Of a stretch of DNA of 64,000 nucleotides, positions 49,540-58,808 are shown piece after piece. Position 1 is the stretch's first letter. Each line of letters begins with the position of its first letter. The notes under the pieces were generated by a model. That model searched no databases and was not told the origin of the DNA. It saw nothing but the letters and a program-made list of their open reading frames with translations. The translations under genes were made by a program, and so were the position numbers. Origin of the DNA: Halothiobacillus sp045689735 (GTDB lineage Bacteria > Pseudomonadota > Gammaproteobacteria > Halothiobacillales > Halothiobacillaceae); contig NZ_CP142685.1 of NCBI RefSeq assembly GCF_045689735.1, forward strand, positions 930,001-994,000, given 5' to 3'.

Positions 49540-51996
49540 ATGCTGAACGAGCAATACCTCCCCGCCCAAGTTGAAGACACCGCCCAGAGCCATTGGCAGG
49601 CGCATCATTGCTTTCGTGCGGTGGAAGACCCGACCCGAGAAAAGTTCTATTGCCTGTCCATGTTTCCCTACCCGTCCGGGCGGTTGCACATGGGGCATGT
49701 GCGCAATTACACCATCGGCGATGTGATTGCCCGCTATCAGCGGATGCGCGGCAAGAATGTGCTGCAACCGATGGGTTGGGATGCTTTTGGCCTGCCCGCA
49801 GAAAACGCGGCGCTCAAGAATGGCGATGCGCCGGCGCGCTGGACCTTCGAGAACATCGATTACATGCGCGGCCAGTTGCAGCGCCTGGGGCTGGCTTATG
49901 ACTGGCAGAGGGAAATCGCCACCTGCACGCCGGAATACTATCGTTGGGAACAGTGGCTGTTCACCCGCCTGGTGCGCAAGGGGCTGGCCTACAAGAAAAC
50001 GGCGGTGGTGAACTGGGATCCGGTGGATATGACCGTGCTGGCCAACGAGCAGGTGATCGACGGGCGCGGCTGGCGCTCCGGTGCCTTGGTCGAGCGGCGC
50101 GAGATTCCGCAGTGGTTTATCAAGATTACCGACTATGCCGATGAATTACTGGATGATTTGCAAAAACTGGACGGTTGGCCGGAGCAGGTGCGCACCATGC
50201 AGGCCAACTGGATTGGCCGCTCACGCGGCTTGCAGGTCGATTTCGCGCTGAATGAACAGGAGCGGCTGACCGTATTCACTACGCGGCCGGATACCCTCTA
50301 TGGCGTGTCCTACCTGGCCGTGGCCGCCGAGCATCCGCTGACCAAACAGGCGGCGCAAAGCAATCCCGCCATCGCCGCCTATATCGAGCGTTGCCGCCAT
50401 CACAAGGTGGCGGAAGCGGAACTGGCGACGATGGAGAAAGAGGGGGTCGATCTCGGCATCACCGTCACGCATCCCTTGACCGGCGCGGCGATTCCCGTCT
50501 GGTCGGCCAATTTCGTGCTGATGGAATACGGCACCGGCGCGGTCATGGCCGTGCCCGCGCACGATCAGCGAGATTGGGAGTTCGCGCGGCAATACGGTTT
50601 GCCCGTCAAGCCGGTGATCGAGTCCGCCACGCCGCATGATTACTCGGCTGCAGCGATGACCACCAAGGGCAAGCTGTTCGATTCGGCTGAATTTTCCGGG
50701 CTGGAATTTGACGCCGCCTTCGATGCCATTGCCGCGCACCTCGAAGCCAAGAAGCAGGGCAAGGTGCAAATCAACTATCGCCTGCGGGATTGGGGTGTTT
50801 CGCGCCAACGCTATTGGGGCTGCCCGATCCCGATCATCAACTGCCCGCATTGCGGCGCGGTGCCGGTGCCGGACGACCAACTTCCCGTGGTGCTGCCGAC
50901 TGATGTGGTGATGAACGGTCCGCAGTCGCCGATCAAACAGTCGCGCGAATTCATCGAAACCACCTGCCCGGAGTGCGGGGGCGCGGCGGAACGCGAAACC
51001 GACACTTTCGATACCTTCTTCGAGTCGAGTTGGTATTACGCCCGGTACACCTGCCCGGATTTCACCGAGGGCATGCTGGATGACCGCGCCAATTATTGGT
51101 TGCCGGTGGATCAGTATGTCGGCGGGGTCGAGCATGCCGTATTGCATCTGCTGTACGCGCGGTTCTTCCACAAGTTGATGCGCGATGAAGGTCTGGTCGC
51201 CAAGGACATGGCCGAGCCGTTCACCCGCCTGCTCACGCAGGGCATGGTGAACAAGGACGGCAGCAAGATGAGCAAGTCCAAGGGCAACACCGTCGATCCG
51301 CAGCCGCTGATCGAGGAGTACGGCGCGGACACCGTGCGGCTGTTCATGATGTTCGCCGCGCCGCCGGAACTGGGGCTGGAATGGTCGGATGCCGGTGTCG
51401 AGGGCGCGCATCGCTTCCTGAAACGCCTCTGGCGTCAGGTGTACGACCGCAAGCAGGCCGGCTGGCAGCCGGTCTCGCCCGTGCCCGCTGAACTGGACGA
51501 AGCCGCCAGGGCGCTGCGTCGCAAACTGCATGAAACCATCGCCCGGGTGACCGATGATGTAGAAAAGCGGCAGACCTTCAATACCGTGGTCGCGGCCAAT
51601 ATGGAGCTGTTCAACGAAATCCATAAATTTGCCCTGAATCAACCGGCGGATGCCGCGGTACTGACCGAGGCATTGCAGGGCATGATCCGCATGCTGGCGC
51701 CGATTACCCCGCATATCGGTCATGCGCTCTGGCCCGCGGTCGGGGGCACTGGGTTGGTCATCGATGCGCCTTGGCCAGTGGTTGACGCGGCGGCGTTGCT
51801 GCGGGATGAAATCGAACTGGTGGTGCAGGTCAATGGCAAGCTGCGCGGCAAGGTGCTGGTGCCTGCCTCCGCCGACAAAGCTGCGCAGGAAGCCGCCGCC
51901 TTGCAGCATCCGGATGTCCAGCGCCACATCGAGGGGCAAACCCTGCGCAAAGTGGTGCTGGTGCCGGGTCGCCTGATCAACCTGGTGGTGGGCTGA
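49540..51996 (+). CDS. leuS: Leucyl-tRNA synthetase
   Basis: An 818-residue class I synthetase with an editing (CP1) domain. HIGH-type HMGH in PYPSGRLHMGHVRNYTIGD; the editing-site region TTRPDTLYGVSYLAVAAEHPL; a zinc-like cysteine region CPIPIINCPHCGAVPVP; KMSKS at residues 576-580 (GSKMSKSKGNT); and VQVNGKLRGKV at the C-terminus. ATG 49540 is chosen over TTG 49534. It heads the operon leuS-lptE-holA. Confidence 0.97.
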   Translation: MLNEQYLPAQVEDTAQSHWQAHHCFRAVEDPTREKFYCLSMFPYPSGRLHMGHVRNYTIGDVIARYQRMRGKNVLQPMGWDAFGLPAENAALKNGDAPARWTFENIDYMRGQLQRLGLAYDWQREIATCTPEYYRWEQWLFTRLVRKGLAYKKTAVVNWDPVDMTVLANEQVIDGRGWRSGALVERREIPQWFIKITDYADELLDDLQKLDGWPEQVRTMQANWIGRSRGLQVDFALNEQERLTVFTTRPDTLYGVSYLAVAAEHPLTKQAAQSNPAIAAYIERCRHHKVAEAELATMEKEGVDLGITVTHPLTGAAIPVWSANFVLMEYGTGAVMAVPAHDQRDWEFARQYGLPVKPVIESATPHDYSAAAMTTKGKLFDSAEFSGLEFDAAFDAIAAHLEAKKQGKVQINYRLRDWGVSRQRYWGCPIPIINCPHCGAVPVPDDQLPVVLPTDVVMNGPQSPIKQSREFIETTCPECGGAAERETDTFDTFFESSWYYARYTCPDFTEGMLDDRANYWLPVDQYVGGVEHAVLHLLYARFFHKLMRDEGLVAKDMAEPFTRLLTQGMVNKDGSKMSKSKGNTVDPQPLIEEYGADTVRLFMMFAAPPELGLEWSDAGVEGAHRFLKRLWRQVYDRKQAGWQPVSPVPAELDEAARALRRKLHETIARVTDDVEKRQTFNTVVAANMELFNEIHKFALNQPADAAVLTEALQGMIRMLAPITPHIGHALWPAVGGTGLVIDAPWPVVDAAALLRDEIELVVQVNGKLRGKVLVPASADKAAQEAAALQHPDVQRHIEGQTLRKVVLVPGRLINLVVG

Positions 51997-51999
51997 ACG

Positions 52000-52503
52000 A
52001 TGCGCCGCGCGCTCGCTTGGCTGCTGACGATCTGGTTGGGGTTGACGCTCGCCGGGTGTGGGTATCACCTGCGCGGGGTCACTGCGCTCAACCCGGCCTA
52101 TGCCAAAGTTTTCGTGCAGGGCATGGGATCGAATGACCCGGTGTATCAGGCGCTGGCGAATCTGTTTGTCAACAGCAATGGCGCGTTGGTCACCAATCCG
52201 GCCGAGGCGACGGCGACGCTGGTGATCGATCAAAACTCAGTGACTCAGCGCGTGGCGGTGGTAACGCCGCAGGCGGTCGTGCAGCAATACGAGCTGTATC
52301 AACAGCTTCGTTATCACCTGTCTTTTCCGGATGGCCGCCGCACGGCAGAACAAACCCTCGGATTGGCGCGTAATTACAACTACGATCCGGTGGGCGTGCT
52401 GGCGTCCTCGGGCAATGAGGCGCAGATTCGCCAAGAGCTGGCCGAAAGCATCGCGCAACGGCTGTTCTACCGCTTGATGGCCGCGCCCGCGGCGACGCCG
52501 TGA
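52000..52503 (+). CDS. lptE: LPS assembly lipoprotein LptE
   Basis: A 167-residue outer-membrane lipoprotein that plugs the LptD barrel. The signal and lipobox are LGLTLAGC, and GYHLRGV after the cysteine is the LptE hallmark. The leuS-lptE-holA order is conserved in gammaproteobacteria. It starts 3 nt after leuS and overlaps holA by 4 nt. Confidence 0.93.
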   Translation: MRRALAWLLTIWLGLTLAGCGYHLRGVTALNPAYAKVFVQGMGSNDPVYQALANLFVNSNGALVTNPAEATATLVIDQNSVTQRVAVVTPQAVVQQYELYQQLRYHLSFPDGRRTAEQTLGLARNYNYDPVGVLASSGNEAQIRQELAESIAQRLFYRLMAAPAATP

Positions 52504-53507
52504 ATCTGAAGCCGGAGCAACTGCCTGCCGCGCTGCAACGCAGCGTGGCCTCATTGTTCGTCCTGACCGGCGACGAGTGGCTGCTGCTGGATGAGGCGCG
52601 CTCCGCCATTGGCGCAGCGGCGCAGCGGGCGGGTGCCACCGAACGGGCGCGCTACGATGTGGAGGGGCGTTTTGATTGGCGCCAACTGCAACTGGCGCAA
52701 TCGAATCTATCGCTTTTTGCCGAACGGCGGCTGATCGATTTACGCCTTCCGGGCGGCAAACCGGGCAAAGAAGGCGGCGAGTTCCTGCGGGCGCTGGCGG
52801 AGACTGTGCAGGCGCAATCCACTGAAGACATTTGGCTGATCAGCTTGCCCAAACTCGATCACGCCACGCAAAAATCGGCCTGGTTCACGGCCTTGAGCGA
52901 GGCGGGCGTGCAAATCACCTTCTGGCCGGTTGCGCGCACCGCCTTGCCGGGCTGGATCAGCGATCGGGCGGCCGCGCTCGGTCTGCGCCTGCATCCCGAG
53001 GCGGCGGCACTGCTGGCCGATCGGGTGGAAGGCAATTTACTGGCCGCGCGGCAAGAGCTGGACAAACTCGCTTTGCTGGCGCCGCAGGGCGAGATCAGCG
53101 GGGAGACACTCCTCGCGCAGCTCACGGATCAATCCCGCTTCAATCCCTTCGATCTGGGGGCGGCGATCGTCGAAGGGGATCGGCGGCGTGCCTTGCATCT
53201 GCTGCGCCGTTTGCGGCAGGAAGGCGTGGAACCCATCCTGCTGTTGTGGGTGCTCAGCCGCGAATTTCGGCTGTTGAGCCGTTGGTCGGCAGGCTCGGCG
53301 GGATCTAGTGGGGTGCCCAAGAGCCGGGCGCCACACTATGATCGAGCCGCACGGCGCTCCCCGGCCGGCTTTTGGCAGCAACTCCTGGGGCGCACGGCGG
53401 ATATCGACCGTGCCGTCAAAGGGGTTTTGGCGGCGGATCCCTGGCAATTGCTCGATCGGATCACGCTGGCCGCCTGTGTGGGGCGATTGCCCCAAGCGAT
53501 TGAATAA
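52500..53507 (+). CDS. holA: DNA polymerase III delta subunit
   Basis: A clamp-loader subunit of 335 residues with a GTG start inside the lptE stop. Family features: LFVLTGDEWLLLDEARSAI; LIDLRLPGGKPGKEGGEFL; DRVEGNLLAARQELDKLALL; and LHLLRRLRQEGVEPILLLWVLSREFR. The C-terminal region is complete. Confidence 0.94.
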   Translation: MNLKPEQLPAALQRSVASLFVLTGDEWLLLDEARSAIGAAAQRAGATERARYDVEGRFDWRQLQLAQSNLSLFAERRLIDLRLPGGKPGKEGGEFLRALAETVQAQSTEDIWLISLPKLDHATQKSAWFTALSEAGVQITFWPVARTALPGWISDRAAALGLRLHPEAAALLADRVEGNLLAARQELDKLALLAPQGEISGETLLAQLTDQSRFNPFDLGAAIVEGDRRRALHLLRRLRQEGVEPILLLWVLSREFRLLSRWSAGSAGSSGVPKSRAPHYDRAARRSPAGFWQQLLGRTADIDRAVKGVLAADPWQLLDRITLAACVGRLPQAIE

Positions 53508-53545
53508 AATGGGAAAATCGTGCATGAATCGTTTGGAAGCTTGTA

Positions 53546-54829
53546 ATGACTGAAACTCAATCCCTGCAAACCTTGATGACGGAACTGGGGGCGGCGGCGC
53601 GCCGGGCGGCCCGTGCGCTGGCCAGTGTGACCACGGCGGATAAGAACCGGGCGTTGCGCGCAATCAGCGAGGCACTCGGGCGCGCCGAACCGGAACTCTT
53701 GGCGGCCAATGCCGAGGATCTGGCTGCGGCGCGGGCGCGCGGTATGGAGGCGGCGATGCTGGATCGCCTCACGCTCACGCCCAAGGGCATCGAACAAATG
53801 GCCGATGGCGTCCGACAGATTGCGGCACTGCCGGATCCAGTCGGTGAAATCAGCGAGCTGGTGTATCGCCCGACCGGCATTCAGGTCGGCAAGATGCGGG
53901 TGCCGCTCGGGGTGGTGGGCATCATTTACGAATCCCGCCCGAATGTGACCATCGACGCCGCCGCCCTGTGTCTGAAGTCCGGCAATGCCACGATTTTGCG
54001 GGGCGGTTCGGAAGTCGCGGCTACCAACCGTGCCCTGGCGGCGGTGATCCGCGCCGGACTGGATGACGGGGGCTTGCCAGCGAATGCGGTGCAGATCGTG
54101 CCGACGACCGATCGTGCGGCGGTCGGCATGATGCTCGGCATGAATCAGTTCATCGATGTGATGATTCCGCGCGGGGGCAAGGGCTTGGTCGAACTCGTGA
54201 CCGCCCAGGCGCGGATGCCGGTCATCAAGCACCTGGATGGGGTCTGCCATGTCTTTGTGGATGCCCAGGCGGATTTGCAGAAATCCGTGGCCGTCGCCCT
54301 CAACGCGAAAACCCATCGCTACGGCGTGTGTAATGCCATGGAAACCCTGCTGGTGCATGCCGCCGTGGCTGAATCGTTTTTACCCATGATCGCGCCCTTC
54401 TATGCGGAGAAAGGGGTAGAACTGCGCGGTTGCCCACGCACCCAAGCCATTCTGGGCACCATTCTGGGGGGCGGGGTCGTTGCCGCCACCGAGGCGGATT
54501 GGCATGCGGAGTATCTGGCGCCGATCCTCGCCGTGCGGGTGGTCGATTCGCTGGATGCGGCCATCGACCACATCGAAACCTATGGCTCGCACCACACGGA
54601 TGCCATCATGACCGAAGACCTCGCCACAGCACGACGCTTCTTGCGGGAAGTGGATTCGGCCTCCGTAATGGTCAATGCGTCCACCCGGTTTGCCGATGGC
54701 TTTGAATACGGACTCGGCGCGGAAATCGGTATTTCCACGGATAAGATTCACGCCCGTGGGCCGGTGGGGCTGCAGGGTCTGACCTCGCAGAAATTCATCG
54801 TGCTGGGGGACGGGCACATTCGTGGCTGA
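53546..54829 (+). CDS. proA: Gamma-glutamyl phosphate reductase
   Basis: The second step of proline synthesis: NADPH-dependent reduction of glutamyl phosphate. The aldehyde-dehydrogenase-like fold has the catalytic cysteine in THRYGVCNAMETLLVH. VPLGVVGIIYESRPNVTIDAAALCLKSGN and VMVNASTRFADGFEYGLGAEIGIST are signatures. 427 residues. It overlaps nadD by 8 nt. ProB is not in the window. Confidence 0.96.
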   Translation: MTETQSLQTLMTELGAAARRAARALASVTTADKNRALRAISEALGRAEPELLAANAEDLAAARARGMEAAMLDRLTLTPKGIEQMADGVRQIAALPDPVGEISELVYRPTGIQVGKMRVPLGVVGIIYESRPNVTIDAAALCLKSGNATILRGGSEVAATNRALAAVIRAGLDDGGLPANAVQIVPTTDRAAVGMMLGMNQFIDVMIPRGGKGLVELVTAQARMPVIKHLDGVCHVFVDAQADLQKSVAVALNAKTHRYGVCNAMETLLVHAAVAESFLPMIAPFYAEKGVELRGCPRTQAILGTILGGGVVAATEADWHAEYLAPILAVRVVDSLDAAIDHIETYGSHHTDAIMTEDLATARRFLREVDSASVMVNASTRFADGFEYGLGAEIGISTDKIHARGPVGLQGLTSQKFIVLGDGHIRG

Positions 54830-55460
54830 GGGCGCACCGCTGCTGGGCATTCTGGGCGGCACCTTCGATCCGGTGCATTTCGGCCACTTGCGGCTGGCGG
54901 AAGAGAGCTTTGCCGCGCTCGCGCTAGAACGACTGTGTTTCGTGCCCTCGGCCAACCCGCCGCATCGGCCCGCGCCGGTGCTGGCGGCCGCCACGCGGTT
55001 CGCATTGGTGCAGGCGGCGATTGCTGATCGACCGGGGTTTTTTGCCGATGATCGCGAAATCCGGCGAGCCGGTACCTCGTACACGGTGGAGACACTGCAG
55101 GCGATGACGGCGGATTATCCAGACCATCACCGCGTGCTCATCCTTGGGATGGATGCGTTCAATGGCCTGACCCGTTGGCATCGTTGGCAGGAATTGTTTC
55201 ACTATGCCCATCTTGCCGTGGCGACCCGACCGGGCGCGCAGGCCGTGGGCGAGGCAGCGGCATTGCTCGCCGAGCGGTCGATGACGGCCGATGAGCTCAA
55301 AACCCGCCCGGCGGGTGGTATCGTCCCGCTGTCGATCACCCGCCTGGATATTTCCGCCACGGCCATTCGCGCGGCGCGGGCGGCGGGTCGGTCGATCCGT
55401 TATCTCGTGCCTGAGGGGGTGCGGCTCCAGTTGGAAACATCCCAGGAACTTGTGGAATGA
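54822..55460 (+). CDS. nadD: Nicotinate-nucleotide adenylyltransferase
   Basis: An NAD synthesis enzyme of 212 residues with a GTG start within the end of proA. The nucleotidyltransferase motif is GGTFDPVHFGHLRLAEE near residues 12-28 (H19 and H22), and the ISATAIR motif lies near residues 180-187 (DISATAIRAARAAGR). The proA-nadD-rsfS-rlmH order is conserved. Confidence 0.95.
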   Translation: MAEGAPLLGILGGTFDPVHFGHLRLAEESFAALALERLCFVPSANPPHRPAPVLAAATRFALVQAAIADRPGFFADDREIRRAGTSYTVETLQAMTADYPDHHRVLILGMDAFNGLTRWHRWQELFHYAHLAVATRPGAQAVGEAAALLAERSMTADELKTRPAGGIVPLSITRLDISATAIRAARAAGRSIRYLVPEGVRLQLETSQELVE

Positions 55461-55643
55461 ATCCTGCCCGGGATTTATTCAGTCCGCCTCGCCGTAGTCA
55501 CACCCCGTGATGGGCTTTGCAACTGTTCGATCCGGGTTGTTGTCGTGTTGGAGGGGCTTCCTGCCCCAAACGGGAACCGCTGAGTGAACCCGCGCTTTCC
55601 TAAGCGACAGCCTGATTTTTTTATTTTGTGTAGAGAAGTAGTT

Positions 55644-56081
55644 ATGACCCAAGAACAAAACCTGCCCCCGGCTCTGCCGGAGCCCACCCAAATCGTGGAA
55701 TGGATCGTCGCGGCGCTCGACGACCTCAAGGCGGTCGATGTGCGTGTCCTCGATGTGCGGGGGCGCTGCAATTTTGCCGATTTCATGGTGTTTGCCTCCG
55801 GAACCTCCGACCGGCATCTGAAATCCCAGGCGCATAATGTGGTCGAAAAGCTGAGAGAACGCGGCGTTCGTCCGATGGGTGTCGAAGGCGATGACACCGC
55901 CGGAACGGAATGGGTGCTGGTCGATGTGACCGATGTGCTGGTGCATATCATGCTGCCGGAGACCCGCGATCACTATCAGCTTGAAAAATTGTGGTCAGCC
56001 CCTGCGGCGGGGGGAGCGGCGCCTTCGGCGCCTGCTGCCTATGCCGGTGCGATGGACAAGCTGCGCGGTGGGGCGCGCTGA
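55644..56081 (+). CDS. rsfS: Ribosomal silencing factor RsfS
   Basis: A 145-residue protein that binds L14 and blocks subunit joining in starved cells. Family segments: LDDLKAVDVRVLDV; NFADFMVFASGTSDRHLKSQA; and WVLVDVTDVLVHIMLPETRDHYQLEKLW. It carries a C-terminal Ala/Gly-rich tail (APAAGGAAPSAPAAYAGAMD). ATG 55644 is chosen. A 183-nt gap (55461-55643) separates it from nadD and holds no gene I can support, so a separate promoter is plausible. Confidence 0.93.
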   Translation: MTQEQNLPPALPEPTQIVEWIVAALDDLKAVDVRVLDVRGRCNFADFMVFASGTSDRHLKSQAHNVVEKLRERGVRPMGVEGDDTAGTEWVLVDVTDVLVHIMLPETRDHYQLEKLWSAPAAGGAAPSAPAAYAGAMDKLRGGAR

Positions 56082-56093
56082 ATCGATTGCTGC

Positions 56094-56564
56094 ATGAAAA
56101 TCCACTTGATCAGTGTCGGTACCCGCTTGCCGGATTGGGCGGAAGCGGGCACGCAGGAATACCTCAAGCGCATGCCTGCCAATTGCGCGGTGCAGTTGAT
56201 CGAGGTGCCCGCCGTGGTGCGCAGTAAAACCCTGTCGGTTGATCGTGCCAAAGCGCAGGAATGCGACCGGATCGAGGCGATGATTCCCAAAGGCGCGTGG
56301 CGGATTGTCTGCGATGAGCGGGGCAAACACTGGTCGACGGTCGGGCTGTCTGCCCAACTCGGTGAATGGTTGCAGTCGGGGCGGGATGTTGCGCTGGTGG
56401 TGGGCGGGGCGGATGGCACGACCCCGGCGCTGCGCGCGACGGCGGATCATTTATGGGCCTTGTCCGAGTTAACCTTGCCGCACCCCTTGGTTCGGGTGCT
56501 GCTGGCGGAGCAGATCTACCGTGCCTGGTCGCTGCTCCATCATCATCCGTATCACCGAGCCTGA
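56094..56564 (+). CDS. rlmH: 23S rRNA (pseudouridine1915-N3) methyltransferase RlmH
   Basis: A 156-residue SPOUT methyltransferase. Seen: MKIHLISVGTRLPDW; the knot region ALVVGGADGTTPALR; and LPHPLVRVLLAEQIYRAWSLLHHHPYHRA, the conserved C-terminus. It follows rsfS by 12 nt, the usual pairing. Confidence 0.95.
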   Translation: MKIHLISVGTRLPDWAEAGTQEYLKRMPANCAVQLIEVPAVVRSKTLSVDRAKAQECDRIEAMIPKGAWRIVCDERGKHWSTVGLSAQLGEWLQSGRDVALVVGGADGTTPALRATADHLWALSELTLPHPLVRVLLAEQIYRAWSLLHHHPYHRA

Positions 56565-56568
56565 TGCG

Positions 56569-57189
56569 ATGACAGATTCGATGCCCGACTTCTACCTAGC
56601 TTCCAGTTCGCCCCGGCGCGCGGAATTGTTGCGCGAGGCCGGGTTTGCCTTCGCGGTGTTGCCCTCTGCCGTTTCGGCGATCGATGAAACGCCGGTTCCG
56701 GGCGAAACCCCGGCGTCTCTGGTGCTGCGGCTGGCCCGTGGCAAGGCCGAAGCGGCGCTCAGCCGTGCGCGGCTGCCCGCATCGGCTGTCGTGCTGGCGG
56801 GTGATACCGTGGTTGATCTGGATGGCGCGGTGCTGGGCAAGCCGAGCGATCGACAGGCGGCGGCTGCCATGCTGACCGAGCTGAGTGGCCGCAGCCATAC
56901 CGTTCATACCGCACTGGCGGTGGGGCGTGGGCAGGTCATTCGCCAGGTTCTGGTGAGTACCGAGGTACAGTTCAAACCCCTGCATGCGGCTGAAATCGCC
57001 GCCTATGTAGCCACGGGAGAGCCCCTGGACAAGGCCGGGAGTTATGCGATTCAGGGGCGGGCAGCGCAGTGGGTGATCCGCTTGCAGGGCAGTTATGGCG
57101 CGGTGGTCGGGCTGCCGCAGTATGAAATGGCCGAACTGCTGGCCGAGTTTGGTGTGTATCCCCTCTGGCACACTAAAATCGAAGGTTAA
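56569..57189 (+). CDS. maf: Maf-family nucleoside triphosphate pyrophosphatase
   Basis: A 206-residue house-cleaning pyrophosphatase acting on dTTP/UTP or m7GTP. Seen: YLASSSPRRAELLREAGF; ARGKAEAALSR; AGDTVVDLDGAVLGKPSD; GSYAIQGRAAQWV; and GSYGAVVGLPQYE. ATG 56569 is chosen; 56581 would also preserve the fold. It starts 4 nt after rlmH and is followed by rng, part of the conserved maf-rng-yhdP order. Confidence 0.93.
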   Translation: MTDSMPDFYLASSSPRRAELLREAGFAFAVLPSAVSAIDETPVPGETPASLVLRLARGKAEAALSRARLPASAVVLAGDTVVDLDGAVLGKPSDRQAAAAMLTELSGRSHTVHTALAVGRGQVIRQVLVSTEVQFKPLHAAEIAAYVATGEPLDKAGSYAIQGRAAQWVIRLQGSYGAVVGLPQYEMAELLAEFGVYPLWHTKIEG

Positions 57190-57276
57190 GCAAGCGCGTA
57201 CGATGACCGGGGTGATGGTTCGCGTTGGGGGCATCCTTCCTCCATTTGTTATTGGAAATTTTTTGGGCGCTGCAGT

Positions 57277-58776
57277 ATGAGCGAAGAAATTCTGATCAAT
57301 GTCACGCCGCAGGAAACGCGGATCGCCTATGTAGAAAACGGCGTGTTGCAGGAGATCAATATCGAGCGGTCGCGGTCGCGCGGGATGGTCGGCAATATCT
57401 ATCGTGGGCGGGTGAGCCGGGTGCTGCCGGGGATGGAAGCGGCCTTTGTGGACATCGGTCTGGATCGGGCGGCATTTCTGCATGTGTCGGATATCGACCT
57501 CAAGCCCGAAGAGAAAGAAACCGGCGTCGAATCCCGGCCGCGGCTGATTTATGAGTTATTGCGTACCGGGCAGGATTTGACCGTGCAGGTCATCAAAGAC
57601 CCGCTGGGCACCAAGGGCGCGCGCCTGACGACCGAAATCACCATTCCCAGCCGCTATCTGGTGTATTTGCCAAATGGCCGGAATGTCGGGGTTTCCAGCC
57701 GGATTGGGGAATCGGAAGAGCGAGAGCGGCTCAAAGGACTGATTCAGGGTTTTTTGGCGGAGCGGGAAATGGCCGAGCAATCGCCAAATGCCGCCGAGCT
57801 CGGGGGGTTTATCGTGCGCACGGCCGCAGAAGGGGCGGATGCTGGTGCCCTCAAACGGGATTTTGATTTTCTGTTGCGGTTGTGGCGCGGGATCGAAGAG
57901 CGCCAGTGTGGCATCACCGGGGTGGGGTTGATCTTTGAAGATTTGCCGATCGTCATGCGCACGCTGCGGGATGTCCTGGGTCGCTATGTCGAAAAAATCC
58001 GCATCGATTCGCGCGAGTCGTACCATCGAGCGATGCAGTTCGCGCAGGAAATGGTGCCCGATATCCTGCCCATCCTGGAACATTACCCCGGCGAGCGCCC
58101 CCTGTTTGATCTGCATAATATCGAACAGGAAATTGCCAGCGCGCTGGATCGGCGGGTGCCGCTGAAATCCGGCGGCTATCTGATCATCGATCAAACCGAA
58201 GCCATGACGACGATCGATGTCAATACGGGCGGCTTCGTCGGCGCAAAAAATCTGGAAGAAACCATTTTCAAGACCAATCTGGAAGCGGCCAGTGCCATTG
58301 CCCGCCAGCTGCGGCTGCGGAATCTGGGGGGCATCATCATCCTGGATTTCATCGATATGTCGCAGCCCGAGCATCGGGTCGCCGTGCAGGAAACCCTGAA
58401 GCGTGCGCTGGAAAATGACCATGCCCGCACGAAGGTCTGTGAAGTCTCCGGGCTGGGGCTGATCGAGATGACCCGCAAGCGCACGCGGGAATCGCTGGAG
58501 CATATTCTCTGCACGGTCTGCCCGACCTGCGGGGGGCGCGGTACGGTGAAAACGGCGGAAACCGTCTGTTACGAGATTTTCCGTGAAGTGACCCGCGAGG
58601 CGCGGCAATACAATCCCCGGCAAATGCTGGTCATTGCATCGCCCGCGGTCATCGATCGGCTGCGGGAGGAGGATTCGACCTCGCTGGCCGAATTGCAGGA
58701 ATTCATTGCCGTTCCGCTTAAATTACAGACGGATGTGCACTATCAACCCGAACAATACGACATCGTCCTGATGTAG
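57277..58776 (+). CDS. rng: Ribonuclease G
   Basis: A 499-residue single-strand endoribonuclease that processes 16S rRNA 5' ends. Seen: the S1-like N-terminus ENGVLQEINIERSRSRGMVGNIYRGRV; the catalytic aspartates in ATIDVNTGGFVG-type MTTIDVNTGGFVG and GGIIILDFIDM; and the Zn-link CTVCPTCGGRG. The length excludes full-length RNase E. It precedes yhdP. Confidence 0.95.
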   Translation: MSEEILINVTPQETRIAYVENGVLQEINIERSRSRGMVGNIYRGRVSRVLPGMEAAFVDIGLDRAAFLHVSDIDLKPEEKETGVESRPRLIYELLRTGQDLTVQVIKDPLGTKGARLTTEITIPSRYLVYLPNGRNVGVSSRIGESEERERLKGLIQGFLAEREMAEQSPNAAELGGFIVRTAAEGADAGALKRDFDFLLRLWRGIEERQCGITGVGLIFEDLPIVMRTLRDVLGRYVEKIRIDSRESYHRAMQFAQEMVPDILPILEHYPGERPLFDLHNIEQEIASALDRRVPLKSGGYLIIDQTEAMTTIDVNTGGFVGAKNLEETIFKTNLEAASAIARQLRLRNLGGIIILDFIDMSQPEHRVAVQETLKRALENDHARTKVCEVSGLGLIEMTRKRTRESLEHILCTVCPTCGGRGTVKTAETVCYEIFREVTREARQYNPRQMLVIASPAVIDRLREEDSTSLAELQEFIAVPLKLQTDVHYQPEQYDIVLM

Positions 58777-58808
58777 CGCCGGGTTCAACGGGGAATTCCT
58801 GTCACGCC

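Noticed and set aside
50221..52233. 670-codon minus-strand ORF opposite leuS
   Set aside because: A mirror frame of a GC-rich conserved gene, rich in His/Arg/Gln, with no recognisable domain.
55461..55643. Possible small gene or RNA between nadD and rsfS
   Set aside because: No ORF with a start and ribosome-binding site and no tRNA-like or strong hairpin structure; only a weak 5-bp GGGGC/GCCCC stem.
57556..58623. 355-codon minus-strand ORF opposite rng
   Set aside because: Antisense to RNase G; no recognisable domain.
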